DNA of 64,000 bases from Roseiconus lacunae (lineage in GTDB: Bacteria; Planctomycetota; Planctomycetia; Pirellulales; Pirellulaceae). Position 1 is the stretch's first letter, and the number at the start of each line of letters is the position of its first letter. Below are positions 54,907 through 64,000 of the stretch, piece by piece. Made by a program: the position numbers and the translations under genes. The DNA lies in assembly GCF_008312935.1 (NCBI RefSeq), contig NZ_VSZO01000010.1:495879-559878 (forward strand), read 5' to 3'. The notes below the pieces were generated by a model. It made no database searches and had not been told where the DNA came from. It saw only the letters and a program-made list of their open reading frames with translations.

Positions 54907-55116
54907 GCCTCGTCAGTCGTGGGCTTGTCGAGCAAGTTAAACTGAGTCACAAAACCTGCGGATTCGCAGGTCAGCAGTCGATCGATTTCAGTCGTATTGT
55001 CTGCAATTTCGCCCATTTTGCATGGCGAAAAACGACTCTCAAGAATCTAAACGCTGTGAGTCGCACAACGAACACCCTAATATCGATCGATCACCCCCGT
55101 TTGGCAACGGAGTCCT

Positions 55117-56193
55117 TTGACAATTTCCGGTTCTAATGATCGTTTGGCCTGGCAACGCGAAGGCCTGCCTTTCAACGCATTCGGCGCATTTTTACGGCGT
55201 CGATTTGGCGGTCGGGTTCAGCGCGTCAGTATCGACGCCGGGTTTACATGCCCGAATGTCGACGGTGCGGTCGCTCGCGGAGGCTGCAATTTTTGCGACA
55301 ACCGCTCATTCAGCCCCTCGCGGCGGGTCCGCCTCAAGCGAGTCAGCGAACAGCTCGAAAACGGTATCGAGAGTGTCCGCAGGCGTTACAAAACAGTCAG
55401 CGGTTTTCTCGCCTATTTCCAGCCCGCCACGAACACCTACGCACCGGTCGATCAACTCGAAGAAGTTTATCGTCTGGCCCTTCGCCAGCACCCCGATATT
55501 GTCGGTTTGGCGATCGGGACGCGCCCAGACTGTGTCCCGGACTGTGTGCTGGAATTGGCCGAACAATTGGCGCGCGAGCACTATGTTTCACTTGAATTCG
55601 GCATGCAAACGATGCATCAACCGGGTTTGGACTGGATGAATCGTGCTCACACTCATGATCACCTGATCAATGCAATCGATCGCGCTCGGTCTCGAGGGTT
55701 CGAGTGCTGTGTCCACATCATCCTAGGAATTCCCGGTGAAACTCACGAGATGATGATGCAGACCGCTACTGAGGTCGCTCGGTTGGGATTCGACGCGATA
55801 AAATTGCATAACCTTTACGCCGTCCAAGGAACCTCGATGGGTGACGAGGTTGCCGGCGGAAAAATTAAGATGATGGAACAGGACACTTATGTGAACACCG
55901 TCGTCGATTTCCTGGAATTAATCCCGCCGACCACCGTCGTCGAACGGATTAGCGGTGACGCACCACCGAAATATCTAATCGCACCGCAGTGGTGCCTCAA
56001 AAAATCTGTATTGAAACAGCAGATCGAAGAGGAATTTCAGCGTCGAAATTCGTATCAGGGCAAACACTATGTCGCGCCGCAGACCGATCCGAATGACCGA
56101 CCGCGACCGACCGACAACACGCCCCAGTCCATCCGAGACCAGATTGACGTACGCGGGCGTTTGCCGGTTCTGAAAATCGAATCCGCGCATTGA
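55117..56193 (+). CDS. TIGR01212-family (YhcC-like) radical SAM protein
   Basis: A 358-residue protein. The cluster motif is the family-specific TCPNVDGAVARGGCNFCDN (three Cys) rather than plain CxxxCxxC, followed by ATNTYAPVDQLEEVYRLAL, GTRPDCVPDCVLELAE, LEFGMQTMHQ and HIILGIPGET. It probably carries an Fe4S4 cluster and cleaves SAM; the substrate is unknown, although links to tRNA-derived metabolism have been suggested for YhcC. It starts at TTG 55117 and overlaps the histidine kinase frame. Confidence 0.9.
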   Translation: MTISGSNDRLAWQREGLPFNAFGAFLRRRFGGRVQRVSIDAGFTCPNVDGAVARGGCNFCDNRSFSPSRRVRLKRVSEQLENGIESVRRRYKTVSGFLAYFQPATNTYAPVDQLEEVYRLALRQHPDIVGLAIGTRPDCVPDCVLELAEQLAREHYVSLEFGMQTMHQPGLDWMNRAHTHDHLINAIDRARSRGFECCVHIILGIPGETHEMMMQTATEVARLGFDAIKLHNLYAVQGTSMGDEVAGGKIKMMEQDTYVNTVVDFLELIPPTTVVERISGDAPPKYLIAPQWCLKKSVLKQQIEEEFQRRNSYQGKHYVAPQTDPNDRPRPTDNTPQSIRDQIDVRGRLPVLKIESAH

Positions 56194-56225
56194 TTGATCG
56201 CGTGAACTCAGCCCCAGGGTCAGCG

Positions 56226-57611
56226 ATGTCAACGGAACCGAGCACGATCATCACATCGCAACACGCTGATTCTATCGACGCGGAGCGGTCACCGGTTGCG
56301 TCTTTGCGATTTCGTTTCCTTGGCCCGATCGTGCTCGCGACGCTGTTGGTCACGATCGCAATTTCGATGGCGGCCTATCGATTCGGATCGCGGCAAGCGC
56401 AACTGGAATCGGATCAGCGATTTGATGATCTACAACGGACGATCTCGCAAGCGAACTACCCCTTCAACGACAACGTCTTGCGTTTGCTGTCCAGCTTGAC
56501 CGATGCCGAGCTGGTCACCCTGGACGCCAACGATGAGATGATTCGTGGAACCATCGACAGCCTTGACGAAGCACCACAAGATCGAAGTACCGTTGTCGTC
56601 GATCGAATACCTTACCTGGTTCGTCGAATCCCGATCGAAGGTGCGTCCCGCCGCTCCGATGGCGTTCGGCAAGTAGCCGTGTTACTTGATCAGACACAAC
56701 TTGCTCAGCGTAAACGGCGTTTGATTGTCCTGCCGCTCGCGACGGGGTTGCTGACCGTCATTCCGATCGGACTGATCAGTTACCTGACGGCGTCGCGTTT
56801 GATCCGGCGGATTCGGCGTTTACAACAACAAGTTCATACGATCGCCGGCGGAAACTGGAAACTAACGATCGACGATACCGACCGCGATGAGCTTTCGCGT
56901 TTGGCACACTCGATCAACCAAATGGCGTCCGAGCTTGAAACGCTCTGGAAACAAGCTGAACGGCGACAGGGTGAAAAACTGATTGCTCAAGTCGCCGCCG
57001 GTATGGCGCACCAGCTCCGAAACAGTTTGACCGGGGCCAGGATGGCGATTGAACTTCATGCCCGCGAACACGACGACCGAAACGATGAAGGGATCACCGT
57101 CGCACTTGATCAAATCGAGAAAGCGGAGGACTATGTCCGGCGGATCGTAATGCTGGCCTCTGGGCGGCTCGCCGATGCGGTGGAAATGCCGGTTGCCGAA
57201 TGCCTGCGGCGAATTCGGGAGACGATCGGTCCGATCGCATCGCATCTTCGCAAGCCACTGGACTGGAACGTTTCCCCGGAGATCGAAGGCGCGACGGTTG
57301 CCGAAGGCTCGACGTTCGTTGCGGGGGTTTCGAACTTGATTCAAAATGCATTGCAGGCGGGACAGACGATCAACATCGCAGCCGATCGTGATGGGGAAAC
57401 GCTCACCGTTGCGGTAGTCGATGACGGTCCGGGTGTCGACGAAGCGATCGCCTCGGAAATGTTCGAACCCTTCGTCACAACCAAATCGGAAGGCCTCGGC
57501 CTGGGCTTGTCCGTGGCGACCCGGGCGGCGACGACACTCGGCGGTCGGGTCGAGTACTTGAGAAACAACCACACGACGGAATTTCGATTCACATGCAACA
57601 TCAAGTCCTGA
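56226..57611 (+). CDS. Sensor histidine kinase
   Basis: About 461 residues from ATG 56226; the frame is open to a TTG at 56190 that overlaps the previous gene. Membrane segments lie at about 31-51 and 166-188, flanking a small outer sensor domain. A HAMP domain (about 189-243), a HisKA domain with His262 in AAGMAHQLRNSLTGA, and a HATPase_c domain with NLIQNALQAG, VDDGPGV and GLGLGLS follow. It overlaps the regulator gene by 19 nt, so the two are a cognate pair, probably acting on sigma-54 promoters. The input signal is unknown. Confidence 0.93.
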   Translation: MSTEPSTIITSQHADSIDAERSPVASLRFRFLGPIVLATLLVTIAISMAAYRFGSRQAQLESDQRFDDLQRTISQANYPFNDNVLRLLSSLTDAELVTLDANDEMIRGTIDSLDEAPQDRSTVVVDRIPYLVRRIPIEGASRRSDGVRQVAVLLDQTQLAQRKRRLIVLPLATGLLTVIPIGLISYLTASRLIRRIRRLQQQVHTIAGGNWKLTIDDTDRDELSRLAHSINQMASELETLWKQAERRQGEKLIAQVAAGMAHQLRNSLTGARMAIELHAREHDDRNDEGITVALDQIEKAEDYVRRIVMLASGRLADAVEMPVAECLRRIRETIGPIASHLRKPLDWNVSPEIEGATVAEGSTFVAGVSNLIQNALQAGQTINIAADRDGETLTVAVVDDGPGVDEAIASEMFEPFVTTKSEGLGLGLSVATRAATTLGGRVEYLRNNHTTEFRFTCNIKS

Positions 57612-59011
57612 TCGTTGACGACGAACCGGCGATCTGCTGGGCACTGGAAAAAACCCTAACCGGTGAAGGTCACTCGGCGACGATCGCTTCGAGCGCCGAA
57701 GAAGGTTTGCAGCTCGCCCAAGACCATGATTTTTCGATGGCGTTTCTCGACGTCCGCTTACCGGGCATGGACGGGATCGAAGCACTGCCACGGTTCATCG
57801 AGCTGACCGACGCACCGATCGTAATCATCACCGCGTTCGGTGATTTAGAAACCGCCGTCGCCGCGGTGAAAAACGGCGCCAGTGACTATCTGACCAAGCC
57901 GTTTCGCCTAGAAGACGTACTGCAGGTCTGTCGCCGAACCTTACAAACGGTCGAACATGCGAATGCCACTGAAGCAGGGCCCGAAAAGCCGGTCAGCACG
58001 TCAGGCAGTACGTCAATGGTTGGAACGTCGGCGGCAATGCAACAAGTCTTTCGCCAAATCGCTCTCGTTGCCGACAGCGATCTTTCGGTGCTAATCACCG
58101 GCGAAACAGGAACGGGCAAGGAACTAGTCGCCGCCGCTATCGCACGGCATTCCTGCCGATCACAAAAACCCTACATCGTCACAGCACCGGTCGCACTGAA
58201 TCCGGAGCTAATCGAAAGTGAATTGTTTGGTCATGTCAAAGGCGCTTTCACCGGTGCGATCGCCGATCGCGAAGGCCTGTTCGAACAAGCTGACGGCGGA
58301 ACGATTCTGCTCGATGAAATCGGTGACTTGCCGATGCGGATCCAAGTCAAACTGCTTCGTGTTTTGGAGTCAGGCGAATTCAGCCGCGTCGGTGAAGTCC
58401 GATCACGAGTTGCCAACGTTCGCGTGATCGCGGCGACGAACCGTGACTTGGTGAAGGCGATCGCAAAAGGCGAATTTCGAGAAGACCTCTATCATCGGCT
58501 TAGCGGGATGCAGATTCACCTCCCCCCGCTACGTGAACGCAGTGAAGACATTTTACCGCTTTGTGAGCACTTCCTGTCACGGCTGACCACACCTGTTTCG
58601 GTCGACCTCAGTGATGAGATGGTCCGCGAGCTCCGTAGTCGACATTGGTATGGCAATATCCGCGAACTGAAAAATGCGGTCGAGCATGCCGCGGTGGTCG
58701 CCCGCGGACGACCGCTTGTCGTGGAAGACCTACCAGCGAACGCAGGATATCGCCCTGCTACGGGTGATGCCGAAGACGAAGTGGTCGCGGCGACGCCAAA
58801 CCTGGTGGTCGAAGCATGGGTCCAACACGAGTTAAAACAAGATGACTCAGCCGACGCCAACCTACACGCGAAATTCCTCGATGACTTTGAGCCCGCGCTG
58901 ATGCGTCGCGTACTCGAACACACCGGCGGCAACCGCGCCAAAGCGGCTGAGATCCTGGGAATTCATCGCAGCACACTTCGTGAACGCTGCAAGGAATATG
59001 GCTTGGACTGA
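57593..59011 (+). CDS. Sigma-54-dependent response regulator (NtrC/AtoC type)
   Basis: A 472-residue protein: receiver domain (DDE near 9-11, phospho-acceptor Asp53, TKPF Lys102), AAA+ domain with Walker A GETGTGKE (170-177), the sigma-54 contact loop GAFTGA (217-222), Walker B ILLDEIGDL, and a C-terminal Fis-type HTH (KAAEILGIHRSTLRERCKEYG). It activates RNA polymerase-sigma54. Its target genes are not evident; no clear -24/-12 promoter was found nearby. Confidence 0.95.
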   Translation: MQHQVLIVDDEPAICWALEKTLTGEGHSATIASSAEEGLQLAQDHDFSMAFLDVRLPGMDGIEALPRFIELTDAPIVIITAFGDLETAVAAVKNGASDYLTKPFRLEDVLQVCRRTLQTVEHANATEAGPEKPVSTSGSTSMVGTSAAMQQVFRQIALVADSDLSVLITGETGTGKELVAAAIARHSCRSQKPYIVTAPVALNPELIESELFGHVKGAFTGAIADREGLFEQADGGTILLDEIGDLPMRIQVKLLRVLESGEFSRVGEVRSRVANVRVIAATNRDLVKAIAKGEFREDLYHRLSGMQIHLPPLRERSEDILPLCEHFLSRLTTPVSVDLSDEMVRELRSRHWYGNIRELKNAVEHAAVVARGRPLVVEDLPANAGYRPATGDAEDEVVAATPNLVVEAWVQHELKQDDSADANLHAKFLDDFEPALMRRVLEHTGGNRAKAAEILGIHRSTLRERCKEYGLD

Positions 59012-59167
59012 GAACCCCTCTCAATGACTCGACGAGACGTCTCATATTAAGGATCCGATCCGCTGTTATCCTGAACCGTTCCCTCTTCTTTCCCATCGAT
59101 CGCCGTCAAAAAAGTTGGCTCGTGATCGATGGCGATGCTTCCTTCCCACGGCTCCTGTTCAGGTGAA

Positions 59168-61741
59168 ATGAATCGCATTCTCGCTTGCTGCTTGATCGCA
59201 CTCGGTTTCCAACAGTTTTCGACGCTTTCGCCTATCGCTGCTGACGAAGCGTTCCGTCCACCTGCGGTTCCGCTCGTCGCGTGCGACCCTTATTTCAGCA
59301 TCTGGTCGCAATCCGACAATCTTTGGGAGACCAAGACCACTCACTGGACTGGAAAAGACCATCCGATCGCTGCTTTGGTTCGCGTCGACGGTCATGCGTA
59401 CCGACTCATGGGTGGATCGCCGCAGACGATTGCCGCGATGAAACAGATCTCGGTCCGTGTGTTGCCGACACGCACGATTTATCAGTTTGCTGGCCATGGC
59501 GTATCGGTCGAGCTGACGTTCACCACACCGGCGCTCCCGGACGATATGAAGCTGCTCAGTCGACCGACGACCGCGATCAATTGCAGCGTCGCATCCACCG
59601 ATCAGCAGGCTCATCAAGTCGAGTTTTACTTCGATGCCGGCGGCCAACTGGCGACCAATACTCCCGAGCAGCAAGTCACGGGAACATTGCAGTCGTTCGA
59701 TAATGCCGACGCGTTGAAATTGGGCACTGTCTCTCAACACGTGCTCGGAAAATCCGGCGATGATTTACGGATCGATTGGGGATACTTGTACGTTGCCGCA
59801 GATCGATCGGCCGAGGCGAACACGGTGTTTGGCGACTCAAAGCAATTGCGAGAAGCATTCGACGAATTCGGCGCTAGCGGATTGGAGAAAACGTCAGTTG
59901 CGTTTCCCGTCGCAGCAAATCAGGTCTCCGCGGCGGTTGCGATGCCGATGGGAACGATCAGCAAGGATCGGTGGGTCAATTCGTATGTCGTGATCGCTTA
60001 CGACGATCTTTATTCGATCGAATACATGAAGCATCGATTGCGTCCCTATTGGCGCAAGGACGGATGGAATGCCAAGGAATTGATCGAAGCTGCGATCAGC
60101 GAGCATGACGAACTTGAAGAACGCTGCGCTTCGTTTGACAATCAATTGATGGAAGATTTACGACAAGCGGGCGGGACGCAATACGCCGAAATCGGGGCGC
60201 TCGCCTACCGTCAGTGCTTTGCGGCAGGAAAATTCGTCGCCGATGAAAACGGCCAGCCACTTCAATTCAGCAAAGAAAATCACTCCAATGGATGCATCGC
60301 GACTTCGGACGTGTTCTATCCAATGGCGCCTCAATTCCTGTTGTTTGGACCATCGGTGTCCAAGTCTTTCATCGTCCCGTTTATGGAATACGCCGCTTCG
60401 AGCCGATGGCGATTTCCGTTTGCCCCACACGACCTGGGAACCTACCCCAAAGCAAATGGGCAACGCTATGGCGGCGGCGAGCATAGCGAAGAAAACCAGA
60501 TGCCGGTCGAAGAATGTGGCAATCTCCTGCTGCTGTTCGGGGCGGTCGCTCAAATGGAAGGCAACGCAGACTTCGCCGCCAAGTATTGGGAGCAGCTTTC
60601 ACAGTGGGCGAACTACCTTCGTGCCGAGGGATTTGATCCCGAGAATCAGCTTTGTACCGACGACTTTGCCGGACACATGGCACACAATGTCAACTTGAGC
60701 GCCAAGGCGATCTGCGCGTTGGGGGCATACGCAAAACTCTGTGAAATGCGTGGACACACGACCGAAGCAAGTCAGTACTCAGAAATTGCTCGGCAATATG
60801 CTCGGCAGTGGATCGAAGCGGCAGCTAATGGAGATCACTACCGACTCGCATTCGACCGCGAGGGAACGTGGAGCCAAAAATACAACTTGGTTTGGGATCG
60901 AATCCTAGATTTAGATTTGTTCCCCGCGGAAGTATTTCAGACCGAAATGAAGTACTACCGGGAAATCCAAAATCGATACGGATTGCCACTCGATAATCGT
61001 TCTGATTACACCAAGCTAGATTGGGTGCTGTGGACGGCAACGCTGACCGAAGATCGAAGTGACTTCGATGCCTTGGTTGGACCGGTCCACCGCTTTCTAA
61101 ATGAAACACCCGACCGGTCGCCGATGACTGATTGGTACTTCACCTCGACCGCTCGAAAACGAGGCTTCACGGCTCGCCCCGTGGTCGGTGGTGTCTTTCT
61201 GAAACTGCTCTATGAGCGCGACGTCTGGAAAAAGTATGCGTCGATGGACCGTACCGGTGCATCCGGTTGGGCAAAGATGCCGACTCCACCAAAAACCGAG
61301 TCACTCGTTGCCACCGCCGCCGAATCCAAAGCGACCTTTCAGTTCACCACCGAGCGTCCCGATGCGGACTGGTATGCGACCGACTTTGACGATTCGTCTT
61401 GGCAGACTGGAAACGGGGGTCTGGGGACTTCGCAGACGCCTAACGCCCAGGTCGGAACAACCTGGAAGACCGACGACGTTTGGGTCAGGCGAACGATCGA
61501 GCTCTCGGAAGTTCCCGAACAACTAGCGCTTCGGATTTGGCATGATGAAGAAGTTCAAGTGTACGTCAACGGTCAGCAACTCGTCTCACTGGGTGGCTAC
61601 ACCACCGAGTACGACTTGTTCGAAATCGACGGCGCAGCCTTTCAACCGGGAAAAAATGTCGTCGCACTGCACTGCCATCAGTCCACTGGCGGGCAGTTTC
61701 TTGACTTTGGACTGGTCAAAGTGGTCCCATCGAACGATTAA
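59168..61741 (+). CDS. Exported DUF4965/glutaminase A-like protein
   Basis: About 857 residues from ATG 59168; an in-frame ATG at 59129 gives a less clean signal peptide. After the signal peptide, the blocks AVPLVACDPYFSIWSQSDNLWETKTTHWTGKDHP (DUF5127/DUF4964 start), ALAYRQCFAAGKFVADENGQ, NGCIATSDVFYPMAPQFLLF and APHDLGTYPKANGQRYGGG (DUF4965), and AVAQMEGNADFAAKYWEQL with DFAGHMAHNVNLSAKAICALGAYA (DUF1793) match fungal and bacterial glutaminase A-like (alpha/alpha barrel) proteins. A C-terminal beta-sandwich (about 730-857, IWHDEEVQVYVNGQQL) looks carbohydrate-binding. The true substrate may be a glycan rather than glutamine. Confidence 0.88.
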   Translation: MNRILACCLIALGFQQFSTLSPIAADEAFRPPAVPLVACDPYFSIWSQSDNLWETKTTHWTGKDHPIAALVRVDGHAYRLMGGSPQTIAAMKQISVRVLPTRTIYQFAGHGVSVELTFTTPALPDDMKLLSRPTTAINCSVASTDQQAHQVEFYFDAGGQLATNTPEQQVTGTLQSFDNADALKLGTVSQHVLGKSGDDLRIDWGYLYVAADRSAEANTVFGDSKQLREAFDEFGASGLEKTSVAFPVAANQVSAAVAMPMGTISKDRWVNSYVVIAYDDLYSIEYMKHRLRPYWRKDGWNAKELIEAAISEHDELEERCASFDNQLMEDLRQAGGTQYAEIGALAYRQCFAAGKFVADENGQPLQFSKENHSNGCIATSDVFYPMAPQFLLFGPSVSKSFIVPFMEYAASSRWRFPFAPHDLGTYPKANGQRYGGGEHSEENQMPVEECGNLLLLFGAVAQMEGNADFAAKYWEQLSQWANYLRAEGFDPENQLCTDDFAGHMAHNVNLSAKAICALGAYAKLCEMRGHTTEASQYSEIARQYARQWIEAAANGDHYRLAFDREGTWSQKYNLVWDRILDLDLFPAEVFQTEMKYYREIQNRYGLPLDNRSDYTKLDWVLWTATLTEDRSDFDALVGPVHRFLNETPDRSPMTDWYFTSTARKRGFTARPVVGGVFLKLLYERDVWKKYASMDRTGASGWAKMPTPPKTESLVATAAESKATFQFTTERPDADWYATDFDDSSWQTGNGGLGTSQTPNAQVGTTWKTDDVWVRRTIELSEVPEQLALRIWHDEEVQVYVNGQQLVSLGGYTTEYDLFEIDGAAFQPGKNVVALHCHQSTGGQFLDFGLVKVVPSND

Positions 61742-61779
61742 AGCAATTCACGCAGCTTGATTAAGGGTTACTACCGTCG

Positions 61780-61797
61780 GTCGGCTGATGAGCCGAC
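61780..61797. repeat. Perfect hairpin after the DUF4965 gene
   Basis: GTCGGCT-GATG-AGCCGAC forms a 7-bp stem with a 4-nt loop, 39 nt after the stop codon. The first 16 bases equal the reverse complement of 11206-11221 in repeat copy B. No T-run follows. Confidence 0.7.
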
Positions 61798-61897
61798 TGA
61801 ACTCAGACATTGGGTCTCTGCGGAATACTCCCCCTTTTGATCAACGCAAGAAGACACTCGATTGGCTCATCTGACGTCAATCAGTGTTGCAGATCAA

Positions 61898-63649
61898 TCA
61901 CTGCGAAGATTTCATCGGTGCGGTTGATTTCAACTGCGCTTGAATCTCCTTCATTTGCTCGCTAATCGATTTGAATTCTTCGCTGTCTCGTTCCAGCTTT
62001 TGGCGCTTTGCAGCAAGCTCACGAAATTTTGTACCTAAGCTTCGGCGTTGAAGTAGGCGATCGCGAGCGGACAATTGTTGTTGCGGTTCGACATCACCCC
62101 AGTCGTCGGTCCGAAAAACCGACGCGGGCAAGCCTTCGCTGTTGACCAAGTTTGCCCCTTCTGGATTCGCGGCCCAAGCATATCGGACCGCGACAGGATC
62201 AGGGACGCGTTCACTTTCGATTTGCACCGAATCGTTGTCAACAATCGTCGCTTTTGCCCAGTGCCACTGACGATCTTGGCCAGCGATCTCAAACCGACGA
62301 AGGTCTTGATCATCACGAGTTCCAAGCCCCTCGCCGACGTGCTCGAACGTCACTTCGATCGAGCCATCGTTGACCTGACTTGATCGATATAGCGGACCGG
62401 AATACACAAGATCACGTCCGTAATCCTTTGCCAGGGCCCAACGGGCGAGACGTTCGCCGACGTCATGCTTGTTCTTCGGATGAATGTCTTTGGCTTCACC
62501 GACGTCGTTGATGATCGCCATCCCAGTTTTGTCAACGGTGTCCAAAACTCGACGCATGCGATCCTGTAATAGCGGCCACGGGTCGTCGTCGCCTGGCTCG
62601 GTTGTTGGCATACGAAAATTGGCCAACTGGACAAAGTAAAACGAAAAGGGATCGTTCCAACGTTGACGCCAATCCTGAATAAGTAATGGAAGTGTTTGAT
62701 CATAGGGAACCGCACCGGCTTTCGCGTTACCTTCTCCCTGATACCAGATCGCGCCTCGAATGGTATATCCGACGAACGGATGGATCATCGAGTTGAACAA
62801 CACGCCGGGCTGGCCTTCCGTATCCAGCGGACGCTTGGGTGAAGCCGGACGCCTCGGCGCGCGGCCGCGTTGTTCGGCTGGGGTCTCGCGATAGATGGCA
62901 CTCGCCTTTTTCCACTGGGCCAGTCGCTTTTCATATTGCAGCTTGGCGGTTGCCGGATCGTATTTTTGATCCGCCGCTTCGGTGGCCTCGACTAGCCGCT
63001 TGGTGCCTTCGTTGGTCCGCAGTTGTTCGCGGCTAGTAAAAGTTTCGACGGGCTTCCCACCCCACGCCGATTTGATCACCCCGATTGGCACATCAAGCTC
63101 CTCGTTCAGTTTTCTTGCGAAAAAGAATGCAACCGCTGAGTACTGGGGAACGGTTTGCGGATTCGCCAACGTCCATTCGCCTTCGATGTCGTTCTGCGGT
63201 TCGACGCTTGTCACCATCGGGGCGTTGAAGAACCGAACATTCGGTAGATTTGTCTCTGCGATCAAATCCGTATACGCCGGGACGCGATTCATGGTGAAGA
63301 CCATGTTCGATTGGCCCGATGCGAACCAAACCTCGCCAACCAAGACATCTTTGATCTGGACTTGTTCATTTCCGGAGGCAACCGTCAGAGTGGCTCCGGT
63401 CGCATCCGCTTTTCCCGAAGCGATCTCGACGCTCCAGCCACCATTTTCGTCAGCCTTGGTACGCGCGTCATGCGTTTTGAAGGTCACAGAGATTGCATCA
63501 CCTGGATCAGCAGTGCCCCAAATGCGAACGTCGCGATCGCGTTGGATCACCATGTGATCGCTAAAAAAATGAGGCAACGACAACTCTGCAAATAACGTTG
63601 TCGGGATCAGAAAACTGGCCAGCAACAGAAGAGTTCTGGTGATCAACAT
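61898..63649 (-). CDS. Sialate O-acetylesterase family protein
   Basis: A 583-residue exported enzyme. The signal peptide ends near LFAEL; LPHFFSDHMVIQRDRDVRIWGTADPGD is the usual N-terminal beta-domain start. The SGNH/SASA active-site block VWFASGQSNMVFT (nucleophile Ser), SAWGGKPVETFTS, IWYQGEGNA and the late DVGEAKDIHPKNKHDVGERLA (likely catalytic Asp/His) are present. It removes O-acetyl groups from sialic acids or other sugars outside the cytoplasm. The C-terminus carries an extra Arg/Glu/Lys helical tail. It is convergent with the DUF4965 gene. Confidence 0.92.
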   Translation of the reverse strand: MLITRTLLLLASFLIPTTLFAELSLPHFFSDHMVIQRDRDVRIWGTADPGDAISVTFKTHDARTKADENGGWSVEIASGKADATGATLTVASGNEQVQIKDVLVGEVWFASGQSNMVFTMNRVPAYTDLIAETNLPNVRFFNAPMVTSVEPQNDIEGEWTLANPQTVPQYSAVAFFFARKLNEELDVPIGVIKSAWGGKPVETFTSREQLRTNEGTKRLVEATEAADQKYDPATAKLQYEKRLAQWKKASAIYRETPAEQRGRAPRRPASPKRPLDTEGQPGVLFNSMIHPFVGYTIRGAIWYQGEGNAKAGAVPYDQTLPLLIQDWRQRWNDPFSFYFVQLANFRMPTTEPGDDDPWPLLQDRMRRVLDTVDKTGMAIINDVGEAKDIHPKNKHDVGERLARWALAKDYGRDLVYSGPLYRSSQVNDGSIEVTFEHVGEGLGTRDDQDLRRFEIAGQDRQWHWAKATIVDNDSVQIESERVPDPVAVRYAWAANPEGANLVNSEGLPASVFRTDDWGDVEPQQQLSARDRLLQRRSLGTKFRELAAKRQKLERDSEEFKSISEQMKEIQAQLKSTAPMKSSQ

Positions 63650-64000
63650 TGGATCAGCTCGTACGTGGGGAGGAAGGCAACCGACGACATATCCTAACCT
63701 GACGCTCGCCGGTCAGGGGGCGGATCCACCCGTTGATCCGCATTGGCATAACCGCGCCCACCAGCCAAGCAAGGTTCAAGCAGCCAAAACTTGTCCAGCA
63801 TATTGTTCCATTCTAAGTCGTGCCCCGACGGTCCTAAGCAGGCAAACACGAGTCTTTGGGTTTAAACATCTGGATAACACCTTCCCGCTTGCGGGAGGGT
63901 CGGACCAGCAAACGGCCGGGGAGGGTGCCCTCTCCGGGCCTGAAGGCCCGACTCTCCCAGTGGGCATTGGTATCTACACAAGTGCGAAGGGGAGAGCTTT
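63650..64000. other. Gene-free right edge with hairpin-rich element
   Basis: No supported gene. From about 63880 three perfect hairpins lie close together: TCCCGC-TT-GCGGGA (63883-63896), GAGGG-TG-CCCTC (63921-63932) and CGGGCC-TGAA-GGCCCG (63935-63950). The element probably continues past the window. A minus-strand frame here (63776-63967) is treated as spurious. Confidence 0.6.

Noticed and set aside
63776..63967. 63-residue minus-strand open frame at the right edge
   Set aside because: It translates the hairpin element and has no independent support.

Overview
This window looks like a chromosomal segment of a planctomycete, most likely a Pirellulales/Rhodopirellula-like marine bacterium. 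The evidence is family content: a DUF1592-type cytochrome c protein (left edge), a PSD1/DUF1549/DUF1553 protein paired with a DUF1501 protein (44826-49402), a LEPR-XLL/dockerin surface protein (11663-13918), an SHD1-domain protein (27257-28624), a transmembrane Ser/Thr kinase beside an FHA protein (51944-54906), and a sialate O-acetylesterase. Many divergent and convergent gene pairs and short operons are also typical. Assignments come from reading the sequence and from family knowledge; no database search was run.

Layout. 1-2.1 kb: 3' part of a secreted multi-domain cytochrome c protein. 2.4-4.2 kb: homocysteine S-methyltransferase family protein and a SAM methyltransferase with overlapping ends. 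4.5-5.5 kb: GAPDH with a clear intrinsic terminator. 5.7-7.3 kb: two tandem paralogous metallophosphoesterases. 7.4-10.6 kb: tsaB, a small conserved protein, a lipoprotein and a parvulin-type foldase. 10.6-14.4 kb: a long repeat-bearing spacer, then the LEPR-XLL protein. 14.4-19.9 kb: small secreted protein, EamA transporter, membrane protein and a membrane-anchored MutS-like ATPase. 20-27 kb: a widespread uncharacterised protein, lnt, a DUF2092-like protein, glgC and a ferredoxin-NADP reductase. 27.3-35.4 kb: SHD1 protein, hemG, then a compact exonuclease-ATP-dependent DNA ligase-DEXH helicase operon. 35.5-43 kb: small proteins, YjbQ, an OxyR-like regulator, a membrane protein with a degenerate metzincin motif, a K+ channel, a lone receiver and a FadL porin. 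43-44.5 kb: an intact IS200-type Y1 transposase gene flanked on both sides by an exact 205-bp-period repeat array. 44.8-54.9 kb: PSD1/DUF1501 pair, RlmM-like methyltransferase, amidohydrolase, kinase and FHA protein. 55-59 kb: radical SAM protein, histidine kinase and sigma-54 regulator in overlapping reading frames. 59-63.6 kb: DUF4965 glutaminase-like protein and sialate O-acetylesterase. The right edge carries a hairpin-rich extragenic element.

The most unusual signals are the 205-bp hairpin array around the transposase, a degenerate dispersed intergenic repeat family found in at least five spacers, the transmembrane kinase/FHA neighbourhood, the metzincin-like protein that lacks its catalytic residues, and the ligase operon that lacks its usual phosphoesterase partner. 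No tRNA, rRNA or CRISPR was recognised.
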